NCBI RefSeq assembly: GCF_030316855.1 | Contig: NZ_JASZYR010000001.1 | Location: 62,001 to 126,000 of the forward strand | Reading direction: 5' to 3' | Origin: Variovorax sp. J22P240 | Lineage (GTDB): Bacteria; Pseudomonadota; Gammaproteobacteria; Burkholderiales; Burkholderiaceae_C | Length of the DNA: 64,000 bases | Shown: in pieces, positions 37,029 to 48,329 of the stretch | Position numbering within the stretch: the first letter of the stretch is position 1 | Layout of the letters: each line of letters opens with the position of its first letter | Notes under the pieces: generated by a model | The model's input: the letters and a program-made list of their open reading frames with translations, nothing else | Told to the model about the DNA's origin: nothing | Databases searched by the model: none | Made by a program: the position numbers and the translations under genes

Positions 37029-37639
37029 CCGACGGTAAAGCGCTTGCGGAAATTCTTGGGGGCCTCCACTTCGTCGGCCAGCGCGATCGCGTAGTCCTCC
37101 ATCGAGATCCAGCTCTTGCCGCTTGTATCGCTCAGCAGGCTGTCGCCGCCGACCCGGAACCTGCCGGTGCGCTCGCCGGGTGCGAAGAGGGCGGAAGGCG
37201 AGAGGAAGGTCCAGTCCAGTTCCTTTTCGGCGCGCAGCGCCTGGAGCATTGCGCTGCCGGCCTGCGCCTCCGGCTTGTAGGCGTCGGGAAATTCGGGCGT
37301 GTCGAGCAAGGCCTTGCCCGGCGCAACTGCGAGACTGCCGGCGCCGCCGACGACCAGCAGGCGCGGCACGCCGGCTTGCTTGGCAGCCGCAACAAGGGTG
37401 GCGGCGTCCGCTCCGTCCGCGAACCGCGTTGCGCTGATCACGGCATCGTGGCCGCGCAGCACCGGAACCAGCGCGTCGACGGACGTCGAATCGGCCGATT
37501 TCAGCGTCAATCCGGGGCGCGTTTCGGCGCCTTCGATCTTGCGTGCGACGCCCGTGATGGTGTGTCCGCGCTGCAGCAGTTCATTGGCGATGCGGGAGCC
37601 GGCGCGGCCGGTGACGCCCAGGATGGCGATCTTGCTCAT
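37022..37639 (-). CDS. NAD(P)-binding oxidoreductase (NmrA/atypical SDR)
   Basis: The 205-residue protein opens with MSKIAILGVTGRAGSRIANELLQRGHTITGVAR, an NAD(P) Rossmann motif GVTGRAG. It has the short atypical SDR length with VISATRFADGADAATLVAAAKQAGVPRLLVVGGAGSL. No Tyr-x3-Lys catalytic pair is evident. ATG 37639 is chosen by the fold start. A DsbA-like gene lies 32 bases upstream on the same strand, and a LysR gene is divergent from that, an arrangement in which LysR often controls such a pair. The substrate is unknown. Confidence 0.88.
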   Translation of the reverse strand: MSKIAILGVTGRAGSRIANELLQRGHTITGVARKIEGAETRPGLTLKSADSTSVDALVPVLRGHDAVISATRFADGADAATLVAAAKQAGVPRLLVVGGAGSLAVAPGKALLDTPEFPDAYKPEAQAGSAMLQALRAEKELDWTFLSPSALFAPGERTGRFRVGGDSLLSDTSGKSWISMEDYAIALADEVEAPKNFRKRFTVGY

Positions 37640-37671
37640 GGAGTGGTCCTTATGGTGAGTGAAGAAACGGG

Positions 37672-38340
37672 TCAGCGCTGGATCAGCGCTCCGAGATGCG
37701 CAGTCCAGGCTTCCGGCTGGCCGAGGTAGCGCGCGACGTCCAGCGGCGTGAGTCCGCCATCGGTCGTTTCGAGCGCGAAGGTCGGAAAGCCTTGTCCGCG
37801 TGCGCGCACCAGCCACGCGCGGCTGTCAGCGATGTGGCGCTGCGTCGGCTCGCCGCTCAGATAGTCGAACGCTTCCGTGAAGGCTGCCGGGTCGAGGTCG
37901 ATCTCGGCTGCCAGGTCGCGCAGCACGGGGGTGTCGGCAATACGGCGGCCTTCGACGTAGTGGGCGCGCTGCACGCGGTGGAGCATCTCCAATCCCTTGC
38001 CGGCGTCGGCCTCGGCGGCCAGCACCGCGGTCAGCGGCGGGGCGGAATCCAGCATGGCGCCGCCGTCGTTCAGCAATCCATCGAAGTACGCGACGCCGAA
38101 GGGCTGGCCGCTGAGTTGCGCGATGCGCCGATCGTGCGGCATCACATAGTTGCGCCACTCGGGCGTCATCGCGCGGCGGTTCGCGCCGGTCATCATGCCG
38201 CCGCCGTGGAGGTCGATGACCAGGCCGGGAAGGGCACGCGCCGCCTGCACCAGGGGCGCTGCGGCGTAGCACCAGCCACACAGCGGATCGAAGACATAGT
38301 GAAGCGTGGCGCGCTGCGGGTCGGGATTCGTTGCTGTCAT
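37672..38340 (-). CDS. DsbA-family protein (cytoplasmic thioredoxin-fold)
   Basis: The 222-residue protein carries the active-site CxxC as Cys21-Gly-Trp-Cys24 in DPLCGWCYAAAPL, then a helical insertion and a cis-Pro region GFPTFALET near 180-190. It has no signal peptide, unlike periplasmic DsbA, so it belongs to the FrnE/2-hydroxychromene-isomerase-like cytoplasmic branch. ATG 38340 is used by motif distance. It is transcribed with the NmrA-like gene and is divergent from LysR with a 77-base shared promoter region. Confidence 0.9.
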   Translation of the reverse strand: MTATNPDPQRATLHYVFDPLCGWCYAAAPLVQAARALPGLVIDLHGGGMMTGANRRAMTPEWRNYVMPHDRRIAQLSGQPFGVAYFDGLLNDGGAMLDSAPPLTAVLAAEADAGKGLEMLHRVQRAHYVEGRRIADTPVLRDLAAEIDLDPAAFTEAFDYLSGEPTQRHIADSRAWLVRARGQGFPTFALETTDGGLTPLDVARYLGQPEAWTAHLGALIQR

Positions 38341-38360
38341 GTCCGCGATCGTAGGTTTCC

Positions 38361-38416
38361 TGATTCGATCGAAAAACACCGTAGCATGCAAATGTTTGTT
38401 GCCTGAATCGATCGAA
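38361..38416. promoter_or_regulatory. Paired 13-bp operator-like repeats between dsbA-like and lysR genes
   Basis: TGATTCGATCGAA at 38361-38373 and TGAATCGATCGAA at 38404-38416 differ at one base and are 43 bases apart, about four helical turns. Each includes palindromic TCGATCGA. The second abuts the LysR start codon. The layout is that expected for a LysR regulator controlling the divergent gene and itself. Confidence 0.6.
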
Positions 38417-38417
38417 T

Positions 38418-39392
38418 ATGGACCGCATCATCGCCGCCGAAGTGTTCGTTCGCATCGCCGAGCGCGCGAGCATGACCAGTGCCGCCGAATCGCTCGACAT
38501 GTCGCGCGCCATGGTCACGCGCTACCTCGCGCAGATGGAGCAATGGGCCGGCGCGCGCCTGCTGCATCGAACGACGCGGCGACTGAGCCTGACCGAGGCG
38601 GGCGAGGAGACGCTGGCCCGGTGCCGCCGCATGCTCGAAGTGGCCGGCGACATGGCGGTGACGCTCAGTGCCGAAGCGGACGTTCCGCGCGGCCTGCTGC
38701 GCGTGGCGTGCGCGCAGTCGCTTGCGCAGGACGTACTGGCCTCGTCGGTTGCGGAGTACCTGAGGCGTTATCCGCTGGCCGCGATCGACCTGCATATCGA
38801 CGCGCGGCCGGTGAACCTCGTCCAGGAGCGCATCGATCTCGCTATCCGCATCACCAACGACCTCGACCCGAACCTGATTGCGCGACCGTTGGGGCATTGC
38901 GCGTCCGTCGTCTGCGCGTCGCCGGCTTACCTCGCTGCCCATGGCACGCCTCGCAGCGTGCACGATCTGGCGACGCACAACTGCCTGACCTATTCGTACT
39001 TCGGCAAGAGCCTGTGGCAGTTCGACCAGGACGGCGAAAGGATTGCCGTACCCGTGAGCGGCAATCTCAGCGCGAACGAATCGCAGGTGCTGCTTGCGGC
39101 GGCGATGGAAGGCGCCGGCATTGCGATGCAACCGGTGTATTCGGCGCGTGGGCCGATCGCGGAAGGCCGGCTCGTGGCGCTGCTGCCCAAGGTTGTTCCT
39201 CTGGGACTGGGCGTGTACGGGCTCTACGCCTCGCGGCGGCAGATGCCGGCGTCCTTGCGCGCGTTGCTCGACTTCCTGGTGGAGCGCTTCGCCGATGCAC
39301 GGCACTGGCCGGCGGGCGCCGCCGAAGCCAAGCGCCTCAAGCCTGCGGCTCGACCGCGCGATACAGTGCGCGCACGAAATCGGACTGAGTGA
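38418..39392 (+). CDS. LysR-family transcriptional regulator
   Basis: The 324-residue protein has an N-terminal winged helix-turn-helix (EVFVRIAERASMTSAAESLDMSRAMVTRYLAQMEQWAGARLLHRTTRRLSLTEAG split over ~8-62). The substrate-binding domain follows (~90-300), with GLLRVACAQSLAQDVL and DLAIRITNDLDPNLIARPL, as in CrgA-type LysR proteins. It probably regulates the divergent dsbA-like/NmrA-like pair through the repeats in 38361-38416. The C-terminus is about 20 residues longer than usual, and its 56 terminal bases overlap the convergent HPP gene. Confidence 0.93.
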   Translation: MDRIIAAEVFVRIAERASMTSAAESLDMSRAMVTRYLAQMEQWAGARLLHRTTRRLSLTEAGEETLARCRRMLEVAGDMAVTLSAEADVPRGLLRVACAQSLAQDVLASSVAEYLRRYPLAAIDLHIDARPVNLVQERIDLAIRITNDLDPNLIARPLGHCASVVCASPAYLAAHGTPRSVHDLATHNCLTYSYFGKSLWQFDQDGERIAVPVSGNLSANESQVLLAAAMEGAGIAMQPVYSARGPIAEGRLVALLPKVVPLGLGVYGLYASRRQMPASLRALLDFLVERFADARHWPAGAAEAKRLKPAARPRDTVRARNRTE

Positions 39393-40473
39393 TCATCCCC
39401 GTGAGCCGCCGCTCGCCGTCGATGATGGGGATGTGGTGGTGGCCCCCCTCAGAGAACAACGGCACCAGGTCGACCATCGGCCGATCTTCGCTGGCGACAC
39501 GAACCTGGCGCGTCATGATCTGGCCGACGACCTCGGGCTTGCTCGACATCACGGTGCGCGTCGCGCGGATGAAGTCGCGCAGCCGGCCGCCCAGGCCCTC
39601 GTGGTGCTGCAGATCGATGTGCCGGAAGAAGTCGGCCTGCGTGACGATGCCGACCACGCGCCGGGTTCGGTCGGTCACCGGGAGCGCCTTGATGCGCCGC
39701 TCGTGCATGAGCGACCATGCTTCTTGCAGCGGTGTGCCGAACTCGACTGTCACCGGCCCGCGGGACATGATGTCGACACAGCGCACGGTGCCCAGCCGGC
39801 GGTGCCACGACTCCATCTCGGTCTGCCGGATCAGCGATTCCAGGTCGTCGCGGCTGATGTCGAGCACCTGGTTGTAGCGCGCGAGCACCGCATCGATGTC
39901 GGCCGAACTGAAGCGCGTGTCGTCCGTGGTCGCCTGGCGCTGCGCGATCTGGACGTGCGGGTAGCGCCGGCCCGTGAGGGTGTTGTAGAGCACACCGGCG
40001 AGCACCAGCAGCAGTGAATCGGTCAGCACCGGCGAGATGGCGAAGGGGAACTCCGGGGTGTGCGTCAGCACGGTCAGCAGCGCGACCGCGCCGCCCGGGG
40101 GGTGAAGGCAGCGCAGGGAGAACATGAGCCCGATGGCCAACGCGGTCGCGACCGCGCCGAGCCACCACGCATCGGGCAGCCACCGGACGCACGCCACACC
40201 GACCAGAGCCGCAAGCGTGTTGCCGCCGATCACCGGCCAGGGTTGTGCGAGCGGGCTGGCCGGCAGTGCGAACACCAGCACCGCGCTGGCGCCCAATGGC
40301 GCGATCAGCCAGTTGCCGCTGACCGAAGGTCCCGCCAGGAGTTCGCAGACCAATGCCGTGAACAGCAGGCCCACCGCGGCGCCGGCGACGGCGCGCAGGC
40401 GTTCCCGTCCGTCGACGACGGTAGGGCCGGGAATCCAGGCGCGCGCGAAAGTCGTGAGAGTGTCGAACCGCAT
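39337..40473 (-). CDS. HPP family membrane protein with two CBS domains
   Basis: The 378-residue protein has four membrane helices in an HPP domain (about 25-165, with GNWLIAPLGASAVLVFALPASPLAQPWPVIGGN and LHPPGGAVALL, which carries the HPP motif). Two CBS domains follow in the C-terminal half (IMSRGPVTVEFGTPLQEAWSLM and IMTRQVRVASEDRPMVDLVPL). HPP proteins have been linked to nitrite transport in plants and cyanobacteria; the CBS pair would bind adenine nucleotides as a sensor. ATG 40473 is six bases past the stop of the upstream exporter gene. The 3' end overlaps lysR. Confidence 0.9.
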   Translation of the reverse strand: MRFDTLTTFARAWIPGPTVVDGRERLRAVAGAAVGLLFTALVCELLAGPSVSGNWLIAPLGASAVLVFALPASPLAQPWPVIGGNTLAALVGVACVRWLPDAWWLGAVATALAIGLMFSLRCLHPPGGAVALLTVLTHTPEFPFAISPVLTDSLLLVLAGVLYNTLTGRRYPHVQIAQRQATTDDTRFSSADIDAVLARYNQVLDISRDDLESLIRQTEMESWHRRLGTVRCVDIMSRGPVTVEFGTPLQEAWSLMHERRIKALPVTDRTRRVVGIVTQADFFRHIDLQHHEGLGGRLRDFIRATRTVMSSKPEVVGQIMTRQVRVASEDRPMVDLVPLFSEGGHHHIPIIDGERRLTGMITQSDFVRALYRAVEPQA

Positions 40474-40478
40474 CGTCG

Positions 40479-41717
40479 TCAGGCCGCTTCGCCGGCGACC
40501 AGGCGCCCGATCTCGGGCCACTGCCCGTGAAGCCAGACCCAGGCGACGAGTCCGATGCTCAGCATGAGGATCGAGGTCGTCGCCAGCGCCAGCGTCGAAT
40601 GCATCACCAGCGGCGCGATCACACCGGCGACGACGCCGTTGGCCGTCGAGCCGATCACCGCCTGGAGCGAGGAGGCCATGCCGCGTCGTTCGGGGTGAAG
40701 ATCGAGCACGAGCAAGGTCACGACCGGCACCATCAGCGCCCAGCCGAAGGCGAATACGGCCAGCGGCCACAGCGCCCACGCTGCGTGGGGAGTGAAGAGG
40801 GCGTTAGCGACCACGTTGACGAGCGAGGTCGCCAGCATGATCACGAAGCCGTCGCGAATCTGCCGCTTCGGCGCGACCTTGCCGGCCATGCGTCCGCTCG
40901 CCCAGGCGCCGGCCATGATGCCGCCGATGGTCAGCAGGAAGAACCAGAAGAACTGCGTCGGTGCCAGCGCGAGGTGTTCGCCGAGGAAGGCCGGAGCGGC
41001 CAGCACGTAGAGGAACATGCCGTTGAAGGGCACGCCGCTCGCCAGCGCGAGCAATAGAAAGCGCGGGTCCGAGCACAGGTCCCAGTAGCCGCGCATCAGG
41101 TGCCGCACCTCGAAGGGCTGGCGCTGGTCGCGGTGCAGCGTCTCGGGCAGCAGCTTGTAGTTGGCAGCGAAAAGCACCACGCCCACCACCACGAGAAACC
41201 AGAAGATGCTGTGCCAGCCCAGGTGCACGAAGAGAAAGCCGCCGACGATCGGCGCGATCGCGGGCGCAATGCCAAAGTAGATCGTGACCTGGCTCATCAC
41301 CTTCTGAGCCTCGGCCGGCGGGAACATGTCTCGGATCACCGCGCGCGACACCACGATGCCGGCTCCCGTCGACAGTCCCTGCAGCGCGCGGAACACCACG
41401 AGCTGCCCGATGGTCTGCGACATCGCGCAGCCCAGTGAAGCAATGGTGAACACCGCCAGGCCCCACAGCACGACCGGCCTGCGGCCGAAACTGTCCGACA
41501 GCGCGCCGTGGAACAGGTTCATGAAGGCAAAGCCGAACAGGTAGGCCGAGAGCGTCTGCTGCATCTCGACTGGCGTGGCGCCGATCGACTGCGCGATGCC
41601 CGAAAACGCCGGGATGTAGGTGTCGATGGAGAAGGGTCCGAGCATGCCCAGCACCGCCAGCAGCACGGCGAGCGCCCAGCGCGGGGCCAGCCAGAGTTTG
41701 TCGGCGTCGGGGTTCAT
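40479..41717 (-). CDS. Bcr/CflA-type multidrug efflux MFS transporter
   Basis: The 412-residue protein has twelve hydrophobic helices and the drug:H+ antiporter features: SIDTYIPAFSGIAQSIG in helix 1, LFHGALSDSFGRRPVVLWGL (MFS motif A) and FRALQGLSTGAGIVVSRAVIRDMF (motif C-like). It would export small drugs or sulfonamide-like compounds. A terminator-like hairpin with eight T stands only ~20 bases before ATG 41717. HPP follows within 6 bases, so the two are likely co-transcribed. Confidence 0.92.
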   Translation of the reverse strand: MNPDADKLWLAPRWALAVLLAVLGMLGPFSIDTYIPAFSGIAQSIGATPVEMQQTLSAYLFGFAFMNLFHGALSDSFGRRPVVLWGLAVFTIASLGCAMSQTIGQLVVFRALQGLSTGAGIVVSRAVIRDMFPPAEAQKVMSQVTIYFGIAPAIAPIVGGFLFVHLGWHSIFWFLVVVGVVLFAANYKLLPETLHRDQRQPFEVRHLMRGYWDLCSDPRFLLLALASGVPFNGMFLYVLAAPAFLGEHLALAPTQFFWFFLLTIGGIMAGAWASGRMAGKVAPKRQIRDGFVIMLATSLVNVVANALFTPHAAWALWPLAVFAFGWALMVPVVTLLVLDLHPERRGMASSLQAVIGSTANGVVAGVIAPLVMHSTLALATTSILMLSIGLVAWVWLHGQWPEIGRLVAGEAA

Positions 41718-41735
41718 GCAGCGTCTCCTGTCTCC

Positions 41736-41764
41736 AAAAAAAAGAGCGCCTCGTCGGCGCCCTC
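41736..41764 (-). terminator. Rho-independent terminator after rpoD
   Basis: On the minus strand an 8-bp stem with one mismatch (AGGGCGCC/GGCGCTCT region, 5-base loop) is followed by eight T (A-run at 41736-41743). It lies ~100 bases past the rpoD stop and just before the exporter gene start. Confidence 0.7.
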
Positions 41765-41789
41765 CTGATTCTTGTTCTCTGTCTTCTTC

Positions 41790-41850
41790 TTCGCGGAAAC
41801 ACTGCGGAACCGGCTTCGCCGGGCCGCAGGTGTTGCCCCCTGCAAGGGGG
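41790..41850. repeat. GC-rich intergenic repeat, copy 2
   Basis: This is the same block as 27633-27691 in the same orientation. It contains CCGGCTTCGCCGG and CCCCCTGCAAGGGGG stem-loops and lies 5 bases from the rpoD stop codon. It differs from copy 1 at about six positions, several of them compensating or loop positions, as in a structured RNA 3' element. Confidence 0.75.
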
Positions 41851-41855
41851 TGTGC

Positions 41856-44171
<2,316 letters not shown>

Positions 44172-44428
44172 ACGACCTCAATACAACAAGATGGACCAAG
44201 CGGAATCACACGCGCCACAAACCCGGCGCAGGCAGGAGCACAAACAATGAGGCCATGAGGACACAAGTCCTCGAAGAGCCGTCAAAAGGCAAGATGTCGG
44301 GCGAACATTTGGTGTGCAGTCCTTGCGGTGTATTGACCCGTTTCCCTTTGGGAAGTGCATTGCGCATGGGGTCGGCCCGGAGGTGCTGCTGTCGCTCTTG
44401 CCTGTTTTCGCGTCTAGCGAAGCCTTAC

Positions 44429-44454
44429 ATTATAGCGCGCTGCGTAATTTTCAA
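44429..44454 (-). promoter_or_regulatory. Candidate rpoD promoter overlapping the dnaG 3' end
   Basis: On the minus strand TATAAT (44434-44429) is preceded by TTGAAA (44454-44449) with a 14-base spacer, shorter than ideal. It would give rpoD its own transcript, with a ~260-base leader that includes a perfect 6-bp hairpin GAGGAC/GTCCTC at 44257-44272. Confidence 0.45.
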
Positions 44455-46415
44455 GCAGGATTTGAACCGGGATTGAGGCGATTACGCAACTCCAGGCGGC
44501 GCGCTTCCAGCGCCTTGTAGCGCTCCAGGGCGCGCGGATCGCTTCCGACTGCCGCTATCGCCTCGCTTTGCTGGACCTTGAGCAGGTCGTCCAGCATGTA
44601 GTCGAGCACGTTGCGCAGTTCCCGTGCCGAATCGGCCGCCTGTTCGCCCTCGGCGTCTCCGATGGGGCCGCCGTCGGGGCCCGTCATGACGCGCAGGGCC
44701 AGCGTCTCGAAGGGCATGGTGCGCATGCCTTCGCGCAGGGCTGCCCAGGGCTGCACCCCGTGCTCGTGTGATTGGCTGTCGAGCCAGGCGAAGAGCTGGC
44801 CGTGCTCGCCCGGCAGGTCGCACAGCAGCGCGTGCAGCTCCTGGGAGAGGCGTTCCCATTCCGCCATGTTCGACAGAATCAGCCTGGCCGCCACGTCGGG
44901 GCGGCTGGTCGGCAGCTTCCGGCCGCCGGGTGGCGGCAGCGGAGGGGAGGGTTTGCGCCAGGACTTGAAGCGTCGCTTTTCGGACGAAGACGAAGGGCGC
45001 GGAAAATCGTCGACCCATTCGACGCGCTCGCTCCGGTCATTCCAGTCGTTCCAGTCACTCTCGGCGCGCGTCGGGGCAGAGGGCGGAGGTGCCGGGGCTC
45101 GCGGCGCGGCCGGGGCCCACAACTCGCCCAGTTCCTGGCCGCTCAGTTGGACCAGGGTGGCGATCTCGCCCAGCAACTGGCGCTTGAGCGCGCCCTCGGG
45201 CATGGCGCTCCAGAGGGGGCGTGCGTTGCTGGCCATGTGGGCGCGGCCTTCCGCCGTACCGAGATCGCAGCCTTCGCGGGCGGCCTCGATCATGAAGCGG
45301 CTGAGCGGCGTCGCCTCGTTGACGAAGCGCGCAAAGGCGTCGGCGCCGAATTCGCGGATGAAGCTGTCCGGGTCGTGCTCCGACGGCAAGAACAGGAACT
45401 TGATGCTGCGCACGTCGGTGGCGTAGGGCAGGGCGCCGTCGAGCGCCTTGCGCGCGGCGCGTCGGCCAGCGGCGTCGCCGTCGAAGCTGAAGACGACGGA
45501 TTCGGTGAAGCGGAATAGCTTCTGCACGTGCTCCGGCGTGCAGGCGGTGCCCAGTGTCGCCACGGCGTTCGGGAAGCCCAGTTGCGCCAGTGCCACCACG
45601 TCCATGTAGCCCTCGGTCACGAGGGCGTAGCCGCGGTCGCGGAAGGCGGCTCGCGCCTCGTAGAGTCCGTAGAGCTCACGCCCCTTGCTGAAGACCGGAG
45701 TTTCGGGCGAGTTGAGGTATTTGGGTTTCTCGTCCCCCAGCACCCGTCCGCCGAAGCCGATGCACTCGCCCTTGACGTTGCGGATGGGGAACATCACACG
45801 GTCGCGGAAGCGGTCGTAGCGCTTGCCTTCCCCGTTGTCGTCGGCCTCCCCGACGATCACCAGCCCGCTTTCGGCCAGCAGGGGATCGTCGTAGTCGGGA
45901 AACACGCTCGCCAGCGTGCGCCAACCCGCTGGCGCGTAGCCGATGCCGAACTGGCGGGCAATTTCACCGGAGACGCCGCGTCTCTTCAGATAGCCGATCG
46001 CGCCTTGCGACTGGCGCAGGTGCTTCCGATAGGCTTCGCCGGCCTTTTCCAGCACCTCGGAGAGCGTGGCCTGCTTCTGGCGCTGACCAGCGGCGCGGGC
46101 GCGTTCCTCGGGCGAGGCATCGTCTTCCGGCACCTGCATGCCGTACTGGCCTGCCAGGTCGTGCACGGCCTCGACGAAGCCCATTCCGGCGTGCTCCATC
46201 AGGAAGCCGATCGCGTTTCCGTGCACGCCGCAGCCGAAGCAGTGATAGAACTGCTTGGTCGGGCTGACCGAGAACGAGGGCGACTTCTCCCCATGGAATG
46301 GGCACAGGCCCATGAAATTGGCGCCCGCCTTCTTGAGCTGAACGTAGCGGCCGACAATTTCCACCACGTCGGCACGTGCGATCAGTTCCTGGATGAATGA
46401 AGCGGGGATGGTCAT
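44451..46415 (-). CDS. dnaG: DNA primase
   Basis: DnaG makes RNA primers at the replication fork. The 654 residues comprise a CHC2 zinc ribbon (LCPFHGEKSPSF, then YHCFGCG near 38-64), the TOPRIM catalytic core (VTEGYMDVVALAQLG near 268, DGDAAGRRAA near 312), and a DnaB-binding C-terminal domain (about 500-650). A Pro/Ala/Arg-rich linker lies at ~430-500. The start ATG 46415 follows GGCGG-like purines. rpoD follows 279 bases later. The ribosomal gene rpsU that commonly heads this operon is not upstream; a divergent BrkB-like gene is there instead. Confidence 0.97.
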   Translation of the reverse strand: MTIPASFIQELIARADVVEIVGRYVQLKKAGANFMGLCPFHGEKSPSFSVSPTKQFYHCFGCGVHGNAIGFLMEHAGMGFVEAVHDLAGQYGMQVPEDDASPEERARAAGQRQKQATLSEVLEKAGEAYRKHLRQSQGAIGYLKRRGVSGEIARQFGIGYAPAGWRTLASVFPDYDDPLLAESGLVIVGEADDNGEGKRYDRFRDRVMFPIRNVKGECIGFGGRVLGDEKPKYLNSPETPVFSKGRELYGLYEARAAFRDRGYALVTEGYMDVVALAQLGFPNAVATLGTACTPEHVQKLFRFTESVVFSFDGDAAGRRAARKALDGALPYATDVRSIKFLFLPSEHDPDSFIREFGADAFARFVNEATPLSRFMIEAAREGCDLGTAEGRAHMASNARPLWSAMPEGALKRQLLGEIATLVQLSGQELGELWAPAAPRAPAPPPSAPTRAESDWNDWNDRSERVEWVDDFPRPSSSSEKRRFKSWRKPSPPLPPPGGRKLPTSRPDVAARLILSNMAEWERLSQELHALLCDLPGEHGQLFAWLDSQSHEHGVQPWAALREGMRTMPFETLALRVMTGPDGGPIGDAEGEQAADSARELRNVLDYMLDDLLKVQQSEAIAAVGSDPRALERYKALEARRLELRNRLNPGSNPA

Positions 46416-46496
46416 GGAGGCGAAGAGCGGCAGATGATACGCAAGCCATCAACACGCCGCCGGCCGGCGGCATACTCGTCTTCCCGAAACCGACGC

Positions 46497-47459
46497 ATGA
46501 TCCGCCGAACCATCACCCATGCAGTGCCCCTGTTGCGCCACCCGCTGAGATTCATGTGGGAGGCGCTGAAGGGGTTCAGGGCCAACCAGGGCCTGCTTCT
46601 GGCGGGCGCGGTCGCCTACTACGCGCTGCTGTCGATCGTGCCACTGCTGATCGTGAGCGTGATCGCGCTCTCGCGCTTCATCGAGCAGGCGGCGCTGCTG
46701 CGCGCGGTCGGACGCTATCTGGAGTGGCTGCTGCCGGGGCAGTCGCGGGCGATCATTACCGAGCTTTCCAACTTCCTGACCCATGCGGACGTGCTTGGCC
46801 CGGTGCTGTTGGTCACGATGATCTTTTTCAGCTCGCTTGCTTTCACGGTGCTCGAAAGCGCGATGGCAGTCATCTTTCACCACCGCAAGGCGGATCACTC
46901 GCGTCATTTTCTGATCTCGGTGGTGATGCCGTACATCTACATCCTGTGCCTATGCATCGGCTTGTTGCTGGTCACCTTGGTGTCCGGTGCCCTGCAGGTG
47001 ATCGGGGAGGAACGCATCGAACTCCTCGGCCGCAGCTGGTCGCTGTCTGGCGTGTCGGGCGTGCTGCTCTACCTGCTCGGGCTGGCCGGCGAGATCTTCA
47101 TGCTGACCTCGCTCTACCTGGTGATGCCGGTGGGCCGGCTCCGGCTGCGACATGCGTTGCTGGGCGGGGTGACCGCGGCGCTGCTGTGGGAAGTCACGCG
47201 CCGGGTGCTGGTGCTCTACTTTGCGACGCTCTCGCAGGTCAACGTGGTCTACGGCTCGTTGACCACGGCCATCGTCGTGCTGCTCAGCCTGGAGATCGCC
47301 GCAACGCTCGTGCTCTTCGGCGCCCAGGTGATCGCCCAATACGAGCGCCTGGAGCGCACCGGCAGCGTGACCCCGCTCGACGACACCGAGGGAGCCCTGG
47401 GCAGCGTCAGCGCGGCGCGAGCCGGATCGCGCCGTCGAGTCGGATCACCTCGCCGTTGA
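46497..47459 (+). CDS. YihY/BrkB family inner-membrane protein
   Basis: The 320-residue protein has six membrane helices and the family start [35 protein letters not shown]. It has a positive loop [17 protein letters not shown] before it and a variable charged tail. The family was once called ribonuclease BN and is now treated as a membrane protein of unknown transport role. ATG 46497 is preferred to 46434 because the extra residues are Arg/Ser-rich and not family-like; neither has a strong ribosome site. Its last 53 bases overlap the convergent SDR gene. Confidence 0.88.
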   Translation: MIRRTITHAVPLLRHPLRFMWEALKGFRANQGLLLAGAVAYYALLSIVPLLIVSVIALSRFIEQAALLRAVGRYLEWLLPGQSRAIITELSNFLTHADVLGPVLLVTMIFFSSLAFTVLESAMAVIFHHRKADHSRHFLISVVMPYIYILCLCIGLLLVTLVSGALQVIGEERIELLGRSWSLSGVSGVLLYLLGLAGEIFMLTSLYLVMPVGRLRLRHALLGGVTAALLWEVTRRVLVLYFATLSQVNVVYGSLTTAIVVLLSLEIAATLVLFGAQVIAQYERLERTGSVTPLDDTEGALGSVSAARAGSRRRVGSPRR

Positions 47460-48165
47460 GCATGTCGTTTTCGATGATGTGCTTGGCGAGCTTCGCGTAG
47501 TCCTCCGGCGTGCCGAGGCGCGAAGGAAACGGCACGCTCGCGGCCAGCGCGTCTTGCACCTCCTGCGGCATGCCGAACAGCATCGGCGTGCCGAAGATGC
47601 CCGGCGCGATCGTCATGTTGCGAATGCCGTTGCGCGCCAGATCGCGCGCGATCGGCAGGGTCATCCCGACGACGCCCCCTTTCGAGGCGCTGTACGCGGC
47701 TTGGCCGATTTGCCCGTCATAGGCAGCCACCGAGGCCGTCGAGATCAGTACCCCGCGCTCCCCGGTCGCTTCGGGTTCGTTCTTGCTCATCGCCTCGGCC
47801 GCAAGACGAATCATGTTGAAGCTGCCGATCAGATTCACCGTGACCGTCTTGCTGAACACCGCCAGCGCATGTGGCCCGGTCTTCCCGACCGTCTTTTCGG
47901 CCGGCGCGATGCCAGCGCAATTGACCAGCCCCGCCAGCTTGCCTAGCTTCAGCGCGGCAGCCACGGCGGCTTGACCGTCCGCTTCCTGGCTCACGTCGCA
48001 CTTGACGAAAACACCGTCAATCTCCTTGGCGACTGCCTCACCCTTGTCGGCCTGCATGTCGGCAACGACCACCTTGCCGCCATTCGCGGCGAGCATCCGC
48101 GCCGTGCCCTCACCCAGCCCCGAAGCGCCACCGGTGACGATGAAAACCTTGCCGTCGATCTGCAT
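47407..48165 (-). CDS. SDR-family dehydrogenase (3-hydroxyacyl-CoA dehydrogenase type II-like)
   Basis: The 252-residue classical SDR has the cofactor motif TGGASGLG (11-18), a NAG-like NCAGIAP, catalytic Ser145, Tyr158 and Lys162 (YSASKGG), and [11 protein letters not shown]. Its sequence pattern and length match 17-beta-HSD10-like 3-hydroxyacyl-CoA dehydrogenases, which use NAD in beta-oxidation-type steps. It lies downstream of a phasin gene, with a strong terminator between, so it is a separate transcript. The acyl substrate is not shown by the sequence. Confidence 0.9.
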   Translation of the reverse strand: MQIDGKVFIVTGGASGLGEGTARMLAANGGKVVVADMQADKGEAVAKEIDGVFVKCDVSQEADGQAAVAAALKLGKLAGLVNCAGIAPAEKTVGKTGPHALAVFSKTVTVNLIGSFNMIRLAAEAMSKNEPEATGERGVLISTASVAAYDGQIGQAAYSASKGGVVGMTLPIARDLARNGIRNMTIAPGIFGTPMLFGMPQEVQDALAASVPFPSRLGTPEDYAKLAKHIIENDMLNGEVIRLDGAIRLAPR

Positions 48166-48232
48166 GAAGAGTCTCCTGAACGATATGACCCGTGATTATG
48201 GAATCCGAAGTGAACGCCGCCCTGGCGCGAGC

Positions 48233-48266
48233 AAAAAAGAAGGGCCCCGTCGCAAGAACGGGGCCC
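48233..48266 (-). terminator. Rho-independent terminator after phasin gene
   Basis: A perfect 9-bp stem GGGCCCCGT/ACGGGGCCC (48242-48250 with 48258-48266) encloses a 7-base loop. It is followed on the minus strand by a T-rich run (AAAAAAGA on the plus strand). Confidence 0.85.
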
Positions 48267-48329
48267 CCTGAATTGGATCCAGAAGGACCCAAGGAGACAA
48301 TCAGCGCCCGCTGGATGCGGGCTTGTCAA

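Noticed and set aside
44172..44450. Small RNA or leader peptide between dnaG and rpoD
   Set aside because: Only a 6-bp hairpin and short unsupported frames are visible; nothing beyond a promoter candidate can be defended.
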